Shown: positions 53,598-62,523 of the stretch, piece by piece
Position numbering within the stretch: the first letter of the stretch is position 1
Layout: the number at the start of each line of letters is the position of its first letter
DNA from: Bacteroidota bacterium
Lineage (GTDB): Bacteria > Bacteroidota > Bacteroidia > Chitinophagales > Chitinophagaceae
NCBI GenBank assembly: GCA_014190475.1
Contig: BJGL01000003.1
Span: 1 to 63,120, forward strand
Reading direction: 5' to 3'
DNA length: 63,120 nt
Notes under the pieces: generated by a model
What the model was told of the DNA's origin: nothing
Database searches by the model: none
What the model saw: the letters and a program-made list of their open reading frames with translations, nothing else
Program-made: the position numbers and the translations under genes

Positions 53598-54161
53598 ATG
53601 CCTAATCCACGTTTAGCTGCCCGATATGCCAAATCCTTACTGGATCTTTCCGTTGAGAAAGGTCAGTTGGAGCAGGTTTATGCTGATATGCAGTGGCTAC
53701 AGGACGTGTGCAAGAGTAGCCGTGATTTTGCTAACATGCTACGCAGTCCCATCATCAAATCGGATGTAAAGGGAAAAATTATACGTGCCGTTACACAAGC
53801 TCATTTGAGCGAGCTGACCCAAGCCTTCAATCAATTATTGGTAACGAAGAACAGAGAAAGTTATTTACCAGAAATCTGTTCTGCTTTTATCAAAACGTAT
53901 AAGGAGCAAAAGGGAATTAAAACGGTTCAACTTACTACCGCAACGCCCGCTTCAACAGAAGTGAAGCAATCCATTTTGGAGCAGGTAAAAAAATCCGGAG
54001 GTTACGCACAAGTTGAACTCCAGGAAAAAGTTGATCCCGCTTTGATTGGTGGCTTTGTATTACAAGTAGATGATAAATTGATCGATGCCAGTGTTGCTTA
54101 CGATCTAAAAGCCATTGCTAAACAATTTGAGAATAACGATTTTGTATATAAGATCAAATAA
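53598..54161 (+). CDS. atpH: ATP synthase F1 subunit delta
   Basis: The 187-residue subunit that joins stalk b to the alpha/beta head. Family marks are [19 protein letters not shown] at the N-terminus and [20 protein letters not shown] near the C-terminus. Spacing of 17 bp to atpA fits one operon. Confidence 0.95.
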   Translation: MPNPRLAARYAKSLLDLSVEKGQLEQVYADMQWLQDVCKSSRDFANMLRSPIIKSDVKGKIIRAVTQAHLSELTQAFNQLLVTKNRESYLPEICSAFIKTYKEQKGIKTVQLTTATPASTEVKQSILEQVKKSGGYAQVELQEKVDPALIGGFVLQVDDKLIDASVAYDLKAIAKQFENNDFVYKIK

Positions 54162-54178
54162 CAAGTAAATCAAGTTAT

Positions 54179-55759
54179 ATGCCAGAGATTAAACCCGATG
54201 AAATTAGTGCGATACTCAGACAACAGCTGAGTAATTTCAATGCTACGGCTGACCTCGAAGAGGTGGGCACAGTATTACAAATCGGAGATGGTATTGCCCG
54301 TGTATATGGTTTAGGAAATGTACGTTATGGCGAACTCGTGGAATTTGAAAATGGAGTACGTGCAATTGCCTTGAACCTGGAAGAAGATAATGTGGGTGTG
54401 GTATTGATGGGAGAAACAGGAGGTATTCAGGAAGGTGCTAAAGTAAAGCGTACCGGACAGATTGCTTCTATCAAAGTAGGAGAAGGTATGTTGGGTCGTG
54501 TAGTAAATACGCTTGGACAACCTATTGATGGTAAGGGTCCGATCACAGGTGATCTATATGAAATGCCATTGGAGCGTAAAGCACCTGGGGTAATTTATCG
54601 TGAGCCCGTAAAAGAGCCGTTGCAAACAGGTATCAAAGCTATCGATGCGATGATTCCAATTGGACGCGGACAACGTGAGTTGGTGATTGGTGACCGTCAG
54701 ACTGGTAAAACAGCCATCTGTTTGGACACGATCATCAATCAAAAAGAATTTTACAAAGCAGGTAAGCCTGTATACTGTATTTATGTAGCCATCGGACAGA
54801 AAGCGTCTACCATTGCCGGTGTAATGAAAACATTACAGGATAATGGAGCCATGGATTATACCATCATTGTGGCGGCTTCTGCTTCTGATCCTGCACCACT
54901 TCAATTCTATGCTCCGTTTGCGGGTGCAGCGATTGGAGAATTTTTCCGTGATACTGGTCGTCCTGCGTTGATCATCTATGATGATCTTTCTAAGCAGGCG
55001 GTTGCCTATCGTGAGGTTTCCTTGTTGCTTCGTCGTCCTCCAGGACGTGAGGCGTACCCAGGAGACGTATTCTATCTTCATAGTCGTTTGCTCGAGCGTG
55101 CCGCTAAGGTGATCAACGATACTAATGTGGCAAAGAACATGAATGATGTTCCAGATAGCATTCGTCATTTGATCAAGGGTGGTGGATCACTTACCGCACT
55201 TCCTATTATCGAAACACAAGCAGGAGACGTATCTGCCTATATCCCTACTAACGTAATCTCTATTACGGATGGTCAGATATTCTTGGAGACTAACTTATTC
55301 CTTTCTGGTATTCGCCCCGCTATTAACGTGGGTATCTCTGTAAGCCGCGTGGGTGGTAACGCACAGATCAAATCCATGAAAAAAGTAGCAGGTACTTTGA
55401 AGTTAGACCAAGCTCTTTACCGCGAGTTGGAGGCCTTCTCTAAATTCGGTGGTGACTTGGATGCTGCTACCAAGAATGTAATTGACAAGGGTGCTCGTAA
55501 CGTGGAAATTCTGAAACAAGCTCAATACTCTCCATTTACGGTGGAGAAACAAGTAGCTATCATCTATCTTGGAACAAACGGATTATTGAAAGATGTTGCT
55601 GTTAATCGCGTGAAGGAATTTGAAGAACATTTCTTAATGGAAATGGATAACAAACTTCCTGATGTGATGGCAGAATTCAAAAAAGGTAATCTGCCTGAAG
55701 ACGGTATCAAGAAGATGGTGGAGCTTGCTAAGGGCTTGATCCCCCAATATAAAAAGTAA
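54179..55759 (+). CDS. atpA: ATP synthase F1 subunit alpha
   Basis: The 526-residue non-catalytic nucleotide-binding subunit. Walker A is GDRQTGKTA, and the blocks [16 protein letters not shown] and [20 protein letters not shown] are diagnostic. atpG, which normally comes next, is not found; the following gene starts 8 bp downstream and is an unrelated ABC ATPase. atpD and atpC are also outside the window. Confidence 0.97.
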   Translation: MPEIKPDEISAILRQQLSNFNATADLEEVGTVLQIGDGIARVYGLGNVRYGELVEFENGVRAIALNLEEDNVGVVLMGETGGIQEGAKVKRTGQIASIKVGEGMLGRVVNTLGQPIDGKGPITGDLYEMPLERKAPGVIYREPVKEPLQTGIKAIDAMIPIGRGQRELVIGDRQTGKTAICLDTIINQKEFYKAGKPVYCIYVAIGQKASTIAGVMKTLQDNGAMDYTIIVAASASDPAPLQFYAPFAGAAIGEFFRDTGRPALIIYDDLSKQAVAYREVSLLLRRPPGREAYPGDVFYLHSRLLERAAKVINDTNVAKNMNDVPDSIRHLIKGGGSLTALPIIETQAGDVSAYIPTNVISITDGQIFLETNLFLSGIRPAINVGISVSRVGGNAQIKSMKKVAGTLKLDQALYRELEAFSKFGGDLDAATKNVIDKGARNVEILKQAQYSPFTVEKQVAIIYLGTNGLLKDVAVNRVKEFEEHFLMEMDNKLPDVMAEFKKGNLPEDGIKKMVELAKGLIPQYKK

Positions 55760-55767
55760 GCATTCCT

Positions 55768-56511
55768 TTGTTATCAGTCCGCGGACTCACTAAACGGTTC
55801 GGTGAATTCACTGCGGTGGATGATCTCTCCTTCAATGTAGAGCAGGGGCAGGTGTATGGATTTCTGGGTCAAAACGGCGCCGGAAAGTCTACTACTATTC
55901 GTATGCTACTTTCCCTAATTCGTCCTACTGCAGGAGAAATCAATTTTTTTGGCCAGTCACTCTTTACGCATCGAAAGGAAATTCTGTCTCAGATTGGAGC
56001 TATTGTAGAAAAACCTGATCTCTACAAATATCTGTCTGCGATGGAGCATTTGAATCTTTTTGCAAGATTTGGAGGACATCGACCTGATCCCAAAAAGCAT
56101 GTATTGTTATTGGAGAAAGTAGGATTAGCACAACGTGCCAACAGCCGTGTAGGAACCTACTCTCAGGGTATGCGACAGCGGTTGGCATTGGCTTGTGCCT
56201 TAGTGAATGATCCCAGCTTATTAATCCTGGACGAACCTACCAATGGGTTGGATCCACAGGGTATTGCTGATATGCGTCAGTTAATTCGCTCATTATGTAA
56301 AGAGCAAGGGAAGACGGTCCTTGTATCTTCTCACTTGTTAAGTGAAATAGAAATGATCGCAGATCGTGTTTTGATTATTCATAAGGGTAAAAAAGTAGCG
56401 GAGGAATCTATGGATTCTTTAACGGAAAAAGCAAGCCAGTTGAAGTTGCAAGCGCTTCCTGAAAAGCGTTATGTATTAGAAGCTTACTTTCTTTCCTTAA
56501 CCAGTCAATAA
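55768..56511 (+). CDS. ABC transporter ATP-binding protein (ABC-2 type)
   Basis: A 247-residue ATPase with Walker A GQNGAGKSTT, signature YSQGMRQRL, Walker B LLILDEPTNGLD and switch His in VSSHLLSEIE, of the CcmA/NatA-like export subgroup. The start is TTG, 8 bp behind atpA, and the stop touches the permease ATG (TAATG). It works with the membrane protein encoded next. Substrate unknown. Confidence 0.92.
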   Translation: MLSVRGLTKRFGEFTAVDDLSFNVEQGQVYGFLGQNGAGKSTTIRMLLSLIRPTAGEINFFGQSLFTHRKEILSQIGAIVEKPDLYKYLSAMEHLNLFARFGGHRPDPKKHVLLLEKVGLAQRANSRVGTYSQGMRQRLALACALVNDPSLLILDEPTNGLDPQGIADMRQLIRSLCKEQGKTVLVSSHLLSEIEMIADRVLIIHKGKKVAEESMDSLTEKASQLKLQALPEKRYVLEAYFLSLTSQ

Positions 56512-57395
56512 TGTTTGGAGCTATTCTATATACCGAGTTATTTAAAATATTTCGCAGACCGCGGACGTATATTTCTTTTGGGGCAATTGCTGTAATTGTA
56601 TTACTGGTTCAATTTGCTTTACGTGTGAATGGAACAGAGTTCATTCGCTTCTTTACCGACAGTCAGGCGGATACTTTTGAAATACCGGAAAGTCAGATTC
56701 TCAATGGCTATTTTGTTTGTGTGGCCATTCTTCATTTGATCTTGATACATGTTCCTTTGCTGGTTGCCCTGATTGCGGGCGATATGATTGCAGGGGAGGC
56801 GCAGACAGGAACGCTTCGGATGCTCGCTGCACAACCGGCGTCACGTACTACTTTATTGCTAGCTAAATTTTCTGCCAGCACTATTTATGTGATTTTATTG
56901 TTGCTATGGATGGCGTTGTTTGCCCTGGGTGGAAGCTTGCTTTTATTTGGTCAGGAGGATTTAGTGGTGTTTCGGGAAACTGATCTGCATATTATCAGTC
57001 AGCAAGATGTGCTGTGGCGTTTTATCGCAGCCTTTATTTATGCGGCTCTTGCACTGACTATGATAGCTGCACTCGCTTTGTTACTTTCAGTTTTTGCAGA
57101 AAATGCACTTGGACCCATCGTAGCTACTGTTTGTATTGTAATTGTGTTTACTATTTTACAGCAATTAAAAGTGCCTGTATTTGAACAGACCATCAATCCA
57201 TGGTCCTTTACTACGCACATGTTGGGATGGAAAGGATTTTTTTATGTGGAGAAAACAAGCGAGGGAGTTACCATTAATGGTTCTGTTGAAAATCCAATGG
57301 CCTTGGTTAGAAGTGGGGCCATTCTAATCGGCTATACGTTTTTGTTTGTTTTGGTGGCAGAGCGGGTCTATCGTAAAAAGGATATTTTATGTTGA
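56511..57395 (+). CDS. ABC-2 type transporter permease
   Basis: A 294-residue membrane protein with six predicted helices, starting with a cytosolic ELFKIFRRPRTYI segment typical of ABC-2 permeases and containing AGEAQTGTLRMLAAQPASR after helix 2. It is coupled to the ATPase upstream and overlaps the LolA-like gene downstream by 7 bp. Confidence 0.9.
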   Translation: MFGAILYTELFKIFRRPRTYISFGAIAVIVLLVQFALRVNGTEFIRFFTDSQADTFEIPESQILNGYFVCVAILHLILIHVPLLVALIAGDMIAGEAQTGTLRMLAAQPASRTTLLLAKFSASTIYVILLLLWMALFALGGSLLLFGQEDLVVFRETDLHIISQQDVLWRFIAAFIYAALALTMIAALALLLSVFAENALGPIVATVCIVIVFTILQQLKVPVFEQTINPWSFTTHMLGWKGFFYVEKTSEGVTINGSVENPMALVRSGAILIGYTFLFVLVAERVYRKKDILC

Positions 57396-58081
57396 GATTA
57401 TTTTGGATATGTGTGCTCTTACTGGGTAGTGGATGGAAGGTAAATGCAGCCATTGACCCGGCTACACTTTTAGCAGGGGTTAAGAAAAAGTATGATCTGG
57501 TTCGTGATTATACAGCCAGTGCGCAACTAAAAACAAATGTTCTTTTTATTAAAGCTCCACTTTCTCAGGTTACAGTTTATTACAAACGCCCCGACCAATT
57601 AAAAATAAAAAATCAGAAAGGCATTTCATTTGTGCCCAAGGGAACGGTCAATATCAATTTGAATAATGTGTTAGGGCTTCGCAATTTTGAAGCGATTGCC
57701 GCCGGAACTTATCAGGTGGATGGCGTTACTTGTGAAATCATCAAAATATTTCCCTTGAATGACGAGGAGGATATTACGCGTGCAACCTTGTATGTTGACC
57801 CCACTCGTCTGTTAGTACTAAAGTCAATCATTAGCACGCGTGAGAGTGGTACGTATCAAATTGCCATGCAGTATGGTGCTTATGCATCCTGGGGCTTGCC
57901 GGATCGGGTGTTGGTAGAATTTAATACACGCGAGTTCAAGCTGCCAAAAGGAACTACGTTAGATTATGATAACGGGTCTAGTAAAGTAGACGCCCCAAAA
58001 GGACCTCAGAAAGGGAAAGTGGAAATTTTATACCGTACCTATACCATCAATCAAGGCGTGGCAGATGCCATCTTCCGTTGA
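57389..58081 (+). CDS. LolA-like periplasmic lipoprotein-carrier-fold protein
   Basis: A 230-residue protein with a signal peptide (about residues 1-20, ending WKVNA) and a beta-rich body that resembles the LolA/LolB half-barrel (AQLKTNVLFIKAPLSQVTVYYKRPDQLKI). It may shuttle lipoproteins or another lipid. Overlap with the ABC-2 permease gene suggests the three genes form one export route. It is not necessarily the housekeeping LolA. Confidence 0.65.
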   Translation: MLRLFWICVLLLGSGWKVNAAIDPATLLAGVKKKYDLVRDYTASAQLKTNVLFIKAPLSQVTVYYKRPDQLKIKNQKGISFVPKGTVNINLNNVLGLRNFEAIAAGTYQVDGVTCEIIKIFPLNDEEDITRATLYVDPTRLLVLKSIISTRESGTYQIAMQYGAYASWGLPDRVLVEFNTREFKLPKGTTLDYDNGSSKVDAPKGPQKGKVEILYRTYTINQGVADAIFR

Positions 58082-59164
58082 TTAGTCTTCTAGTGCTTCA
58101 TCTTTGGCGTTCGCCAGCATGGCTCTGGAAGTTTTCCGAAGTGGGTTACTCCTGTTAGATGCATATCCTTTGCGCTGGTTGATAATGTCAATACAACCAA
58201 AAACAGCTGTCATGAAAGACGTGGGATCTGCAGTATTTTTTCCGGCAATGTCAAATGCTACGCCATGATCGGGTGAGGTGCGCACCACTGGAAGCCCAGC
58301 CGTATAATTTACGCCATCACCTCCAGCTATTGTTTTGAAAGGCACCAGTCCCTGATCGTGATACATCGATAGTACCGCATCGAATTGTGCATAGCTGCCT
58401 CTTGCAAAAAATGCATCAGCCGGGTAGGGTCCTACCGCCAGGATATTATTATTTTTTGCTTCTTTAATGGCTGGGCGAATGATAGTCTCTTCCTCTTTTC
58501 CAATTAAACCTTCATCACCGGCGTGAGGGTTTAAACCTAGTACTGCAATACGCGGCTTATCAATTCCAAAATCCTTCTGCAAACTATGATGAAGGGTTTG
58601 CAATTTTGAGAGAATCTTTTCCTTTGTCAATTGTCCAGCTACTTGTGCCACAGAAACGTGTTCGGTTACCAATGCCACTCGGAGGGTTTCAGCAGTCATC
58701 AGCATTACCACTTCTTTGACACCAAAAAATTCCTTTAAATAGGGCGTGTGACCGGTGTAGGCAAAATCAAAGGATTGAATATTTTTTTTATGAATAGGTG
58801 CGGTCACCAATCCATCAATTTGTTGTTGTTTTAAAGCGGCCACTGCTGTTTGAAGGGAAAGCACGGCATACTTTCCGCCCTCTGGAGTGAGTTGCCCGGG
58901 TTTAATATCTACATCCTCCTCCCAGCAATTGAATACATTAACCTGTTTATGATTGATTCGATTCAATTCTTTACAACTAGCGTAATTCAGGTTGCAATCA
59001 GGGATGGTTTTCTTATAAAAATTAATGGCTTTATTCGAAGCAAAAATTACCGGTGTGCAGTGGTCCAGCATCCGGTTATCCATAAATGTTTTGATGATCA
59101 GCTCAATGCCAATGCCATTCAGGTCTCCACAAGAAATGCCAATTACTGGTTTGGGTGTATTCAT
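58082..59164 (-). CDS. pdxA: 4-hydroxythreonine-4-phosphate dehydrogenase
   Basis: A step of deoxyxylulose-5-phosphate-dependent pyridoxal phosphate synthesis. The 360-residue protein shows the start PVIGISCGDLNGIGIELI, metal-binding His residues in TAPIHKKNI and YHDQGLVPFK, and the block LNPHAGDEGLIGKEE. It lies divergent to rsmA; in enterics the two form an operon. It ends 1 bp from the convergent LolA-like gene. Confidence 0.95.
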   Translation of the reverse strand: MNTPKPVIGISCGDLNGIGIELIIKTFMDNRMLDHCTPVIFASNKAINFYKKTIPDCNLNYASCKELNRINHKQVNVFNCWEEDVDIKPGQLTPEGGKYAVLSLQTAVAALKQQQIDGLVTAPIHKKNIQSFDFAYTGHTPYLKEFFGVKEVVMLMTAETLRVALVTEHVSVAQVAGQLTKEKILSKLQTLHHSLQKDFGIDKPRIAVLGLNPHAGDEGLIGKEEETIIRPAIKEAKNNNILAVGPYPADAFFARGSYAQFDAVLSMYHDQGLVPFKTIAGGDGVNYTAGLPVVRTSPDHGVAFDIAGKNTADPTSFMTAVFGCIDIINQRKGYASNRSNPLRKTSRAMLANAKDEALED

Positions 59165-59213
59165 GCTTTTGAGTTGCCTGTAAAATTACGAATAATTGCT
59201 TGGCCAATCCGAG

Positions 59214-59221
59214 TACATTTG
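59214..59221 (+). promoter_or_regulatory. -7 promoter box for rsmA
   Basis: TACATTTG is a perfect -7 box ending 5 bp before the rsmA ATG at 59227. It supports that start, because the ORF-track TTG at 59200 lies upstream of the box. Confidence 0.5.
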
Positions 59222-59226
59222 TAGCC

Positions 59227-59994
59227 ATGTATACCCTTAAAAAATCCTTAGGGCAACATTTTTTGCGCGACGAAAACATCTGCAAAAAAATTGTTGAGTC
59301 CTTGCAACAGCATCCCTTTACACAGCTGTTGGAAGTAGGGCCGGGCGGTGGTGCGCTCACCAAATATCTTATTCAACTCCCGGATATCTCTTTCAAAGCG
59401 GTGGAGCTAGATCAGGAAAAGGTTGAATACCTACTCCAAACCTATCCGGCGTTAGAAGGAAAAATCATTCACAAGAGTTTTTTGGAACTTGAGCCTCCCT
59501 TTGAAGGGGTGTTTACTGTGATTGGTAATTTCCCCTATAATATTTCCACGCAGATTCTTTTTCATGTATTAGACTGGCGTACGCAAATTGATGCCGTTAT
59601 CGGGATGTTTCAAAAGGAAGTTGCTCAGCGAGCTGCTGCTCCTCACGGAAGTAAAACTTATGGGGTGCTCAGTGTATTGATACAGGCTTTTTTTGAAGTA
59701 GAGTATTTGTTCGATGTAGCGGAAGGATGTTTTAATCCGCCTCCCAAGGTCAAAAGTGGGGTTATTCGATTACGCCCACGAAAAGCGGTACCGCCCATGC
59801 GAAGTGAAAAAGAGTTTACGACCTTAGTTAAAACTGCATTTAATCAAAGGCGTAAAACACTCCGGAATGCTTGCAAATCTCTTTTTGATTCGGCAACGCT
59901 ATCCGATCCCCTGTTTTTAAAGAGAGCCGAACAACTTTCTGTGGAGGAATTTGCCCAATTGAGTTTTCGTATGCGGCAGAGCGGGACTGCTTAA
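59227..59994 (+). CDS. rsmA: 16S rRNA dimethyladenosine transferase RsmA (KsgA)
   Basis: Dimethylates two adjacent adenines in the 3' hairpin of 16S rRNA late in small-subunit assembly. The 255-residue protein starts MYTLKKSLGQHFLRDE and has the SAM-binding LEVGPGGGALT and catalytic NFPYN (an NxPY variant of the family). The C-terminal helical domain carries FNQRRKTLRN. Confidence 0.96.
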   Translation: MYTLKKSLGQHFLRDENICKKIVESLQQHPFTQLLEVGPGGGALTKYLIQLPDISFKAVELDQEKVEYLLQTYPALEGKIIHKSFLELEPPFEGVFTVIGNFPYNISTQILFHVLDWRTQIDAVIGMFQKEVAQRAAAPHGSKTYGVLSVLIQAFFEVEYLFDVAEGCFNPPPKVKSGVIRLRPRKAVPPMRSEKEFTTLVKTAFNQRRKTLRNACKSLFDSATLSDPLFLKRAEQLSVEEFAQLSFRMRQSGTA

Positions 59995-59999
59995 CTTTG
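59992..59999 (+). promoter_or_regulatory. -7 promoter box for the hydroxyacid dehydrogenase gene
   Basis: TAACTTTG is a perfect -7 box that includes the rsmA stop codon; the next ATG follows 10 bp later. Confidence 0.45.
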
Positions 60000-60009
60000 T
60001 CGGTTCAAT

Positions 60010-60963
60010 ATGATTGCTGTTTCATCCCTACATAGTGTTTTGATTACAGGTAGCGCGCATCCTGTATTAGCCCGTTCTCTGGAAGTGGCTGGGTATGTGG
60101 TGGATCAACGTCCCACAATTACACAAGAGGAAGCGGAAGCTTGTATAGAAAATTATACCGGACTTATCTTAACTACTCGGATAAAAGCGGATGAAGCATT
60201 ATTGCAAAAAGCAGTGAACCTAAAATGGATCGGTCGGTTGGGTAGCGGTATGGAGTTGATCGATACAGCTTTTGCTACTCAACAAGGGATTATTTGCGAG
60301 AGCAGTCCGGAAGGAAATCGACTTTCAGTTGCCGAGCATGTGTTGGGTATGATCTTGGGACTGAATCATAAAATTGCAGCGGCAGATTTAGAAGTACGCC
60401 GTCGTCATTGGAGAAGAGAACAGAACCGAGGTACGGAATTGAGTGGTAAAACGGTTGGTATTATCGGTTATGGAAATACGGGTAGCGAGCTGGCACGATT
60501 ACTGGTTCCCTTCAACGTAAACTTGTTAGTATATGATCGTTTTAAGTCTGGTTTTGGAAATGAATTTGTGCACGAGTCCACACTGGAAGCTATTCAACAA
60601 CAGGCTGAGATCATTAGTTTTCATGTGCCGCTCACTGAATTGACCACCAACATGGTAGACACGGCTTTTTTGAATACACTACAAAGGCAGCCCTTACTGG
60701 TAAATACTTCTCGGGGGGCCATTATTCAACTAGAAGATTTGATTGCTGCACTGGAACAGGAAAAGTTACGAGGGGTAGCGTTAGATGTTCTTCCCAACGA
60801 GGATTTAAGCTCCTATACCCCCCTTGAAAATGAACAACTTGAAAGGCTAACTCGTAAGGATAATGTCTTATTGACGCCTCATATTGCGGGGTATAGTTAC
60901 GAGGCCTTTGAACGGATGTCCACCGTTTTGCTTGAAAAGCTGGGAATTAAAGCTGTTTTTTAA
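60010..60963 (+). CDS. D-2-hydroxyacid dehydrogenase (SerA-like)
   Basis: A 317-residue NAD-dependent dehydrogenase of the D-isomer family. The nucleotide-binding motif is VGIIGYGNTGSELA, the catalytic Arg is in NTSRGAII, Glu in LPNEDL and His in LLTPHIAGY. It could be a phosphoglycerate dehydrogenase (serine synthesis) or a related enzyme; the short form without ACT domain does not decide. It probably has its own promoter box overlapping the rsmA stop. Confidence 0.88.
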   Translation: MIAVSSLHSVLITGSAHPVLARSLEVAGYVVDQRPTITQEEAEACIENYTGLILTTRIKADEALLQKAVNLKWIGRLGSGMELIDTAFATQQGIICESSPEGNRLSVAEHVLGMILGLNHKIAAADLEVRRRHWRREQNRGTELSGKTVGIIGYGNTGSELARLLVPFNVNLLVYDRFKSGFGNEFVHESTLEAIQQQAEIISFHVPLTELTTNMVDTAFLNTLQRQPLLVNTSRGAIIQLEDLIAALEQEKLRGVALDVLPNEDLSSYTPLENEQLERLTRKDNVLLTPHIAGYSYEAFERMSTVLLEKLGIKAVF

Positions 60964-60969
60964 AATTTG

Positions 60970-60977
60970 TATATTTG
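60970..60977 (+). promoter_or_regulatory. -7 promoter box for greA
   Basis: TATATTTG is a perfect -7 box immediately upstream of the terminator-like hairpin at 60986-61024. Confidence 0.6.
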
Positions 60978-60985
60978 CACCACGC

Positions 60986-61024
60986 GCAACGCTTCGGTAA
61001 CCACTGAGGCGTTGCTCTTTTTTT
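60986..61024 (+). terminator. Terminator-like hairpin in the greA leader
   Basis: GCAACGCTTCGG pairs with CTGAGGCGTTGC in a 12-bp stem (two G-T pairs, six-base loop), followed by TC and seven T. It may end the dehydrogenase transcript. A -7 box lies just before it, however, so a transcript for greA would begin at the hairpin and pass through it. Confidence 0.8.
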
Positions 61025-61041
61025 AACAACAAGCCAAGATC

Positions 61042-61518
61042 ATGAGTACAATTCAGTATGTAACGAAGGAAACACTTGAGCAGATGAAAGCTGAGTTGCA
61101 GCGTATGCGGGCCGTGGATCGTCCAGCTGCCAGTAAAGCTATTGCAGAAGCACGCGAAAAAGGGGACTTAAAGGAAAATGCAGAATACGATGCTGCCAAA
61201 GAAGCGCAAGGGATATTAGAAGCGCGTATTGCAGCATTGGAGGGAGCTATGGCCAATGTGCGTGTGCTGGATGAATCTTCAATTGACACTAGCAAGGTTT
61301 CTATTCTTACCAAAGTAGCGCTCACTAATCTCAAAACCAATAAGCAGGTAGTCTATAAGATTGTGAGTGAAAATGAGGCAGATCTCAAAGCAGGAAAAAT
61401 TTCAGTGACATCGCCTATTGGGAAAGGAATTCTTGGTAAAAAGGTAGGCGAGACTGCAGAAGTGGTAGCACCCGCAGGTACCTTGAACTTTCGTATCGAC
61501 TCCATTACGGCTGGCTAA
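61042..61518 (+). CDS. greA: Transcription elongation factor GreA
   Basis: Rescues backtracked RNA polymerase by stimulating transcript cleavage. The 158-residue protein has the N-terminal coiled coil with the acidic tip in LKENAEYDAAKE and the C-terminal FKBP-like domain (ISVTSPIGKGILGKKVGE). The HIT gene follows after 9 bp and is likely cotranscribed. Confidence 0.97.
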   Translation: MSTIQYVTKETLEQMKAELQRMRAVDRPAASKAIAEAREKGDLKENAEYDAAKEAQGILEARIAALEGAMANVRVLDESSIDTSKVSILTKVALTNLKTNKQVVYKIVSENEADLKAGKISVTSPIGKGILGKKVGETAEVVAPAGTLNFRIDSITAG

Positions 61519-61527
61519 ATTTTAGTT

Positions 61528-61920
61528 ATGACTTTATTTTCCAGAATCATCAATGGCCAAATTCCTTGTTATAAGATAGCAGAGAACCAGCAGTTCATTG
61601 CTTTTCTGGATGTTTTTCCTCTACGCGAAGGGCATGTATTGGTTGTGCCAAAAGTGGAAGTCGATAAAATTTTTGATTTACCAGATTCTTATTTACAAGA
61701 GATGTTGGTTTTTGCAAAACCCATTGCTAAAGCCATCGAAAAAACATTTCCTTGTGCCCGTTGTGGTGTGGAAGTGATCGGATTGGAAGTGCCCCATGCG
61801 CATATGCATTTAATTCCCATCAACACGGCTAATGATTTGAACTTTGCGCAACCGGGTAAAATAAAAGCTACGGACGAACAGCTACAACAAGTACAGGCAA
61901 GATTGCTTGCCAATCTGTAG
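61528..61920 (+). CDS. HIT family nucleotide-binding hydrolase
   Basis: A 130-residue histidine-triad protein. The triad HxHxHxx is in VPHAHMHLIPI, and the N-terminal FSRIINGQIPCYKIAE is the usual start. Such proteins hydrolyse adenosine phosphoramidates or dinucleoside polyphosphates. Likely in an operon with greA; convergent with ruvC. Confidence 0.93.
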   Translation: MTLFSRIINGQIPCYKIAENQQFIAFLDVFPLREGHVLVVPKVEVDKIFDLPDSYLQEMLVFAKPIAKAIEKTFPCARCGVEVIGLEVPHAHMHLIPINTANDLNFAQPGKIKATDEQLQQVQARLLANL

Positions 61921-61929
61921 AGGTTTTAT

Positions 61930-62499
61930 TTATTTTTTACGAACTATTCGATCTGGATTTTGCTGAATAAAATCAGCCCAGCTTTTTTTGCCACCTTTTT
62001 TTAAAGCAGGGTTTCCGCTTGTTTCCAAGTGATGACAAAGCGCAACCGCCAAGGCATCGGTGGCGTCTAAATACTTTGGACTGTCTTTAAATTGCAAGAG
62101 ATGCTGTAGCATCTTCATCACTTGTTCTTTACTAGCGTTTCCATTACCTGTTACGGCCTGTTTTACTTTTTTAGGAGAATATTCCGTTACATCCAGGCCA
62201 TGACGCATGGCAGCTGCAATACTAACGCCCTGTGCTCTTCCTAATTTGAGCATGCTTTGAACATTCTTCCCAAAAAAAGGGGCTTCAATGGCAAAGGCGG
62301 TAGGCTTGTATTGGGTGATTAGCCCACTGACTGTATTAAAAATCAACTGCAGCCTTTTGTAGTTGTCTTTAATTTTTCCTGGTTTTAAAACACCCAGGTC
62401 AAGTAAGGTTACTTTTTGTCCTTCTACTTGAATTAACCCATATCCCATGACAACCGTGCCTGGATCAATTCCTAAAATTATTTTAGTGGCTGCTTGCAA
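61930..62499 (-). CDS. ruvC: Holliday junction resolvase RuvC
   Basis: The endonuclease that resolves four-way recombination junctions with RuvAB. The 189-residue protein has the acidic catalytic residues in LGIDPGTVVMGYG, FAIEAPFFGKN and LDATDALAVALCHH. The start is TTG. It has a lysine-rich C-terminal tail. ruvA and ruvB are not in the window. Confidence 0.96.
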   Translation of the reverse strand: MQAATKIILGIDPGTVVMGYGLIQVEGQKVTLLDLGVLKPGKIKDNYKRLQLIFNTVSGLITQYKPTAFAIEAPFFGKNVQSMLKLGRAQGVSIAAAMRHGLDVTEYSPKKVKQAVTGNGNASKEQVMKMLQHLLQFKDSPKYLDATDALAVALCHHLETSGNPALKKGGKKSWADFIQQNPDRIVRKK

Positions 62500-62523
62500 T
62501 ACCCCAGTATTTTTACAAGATTA

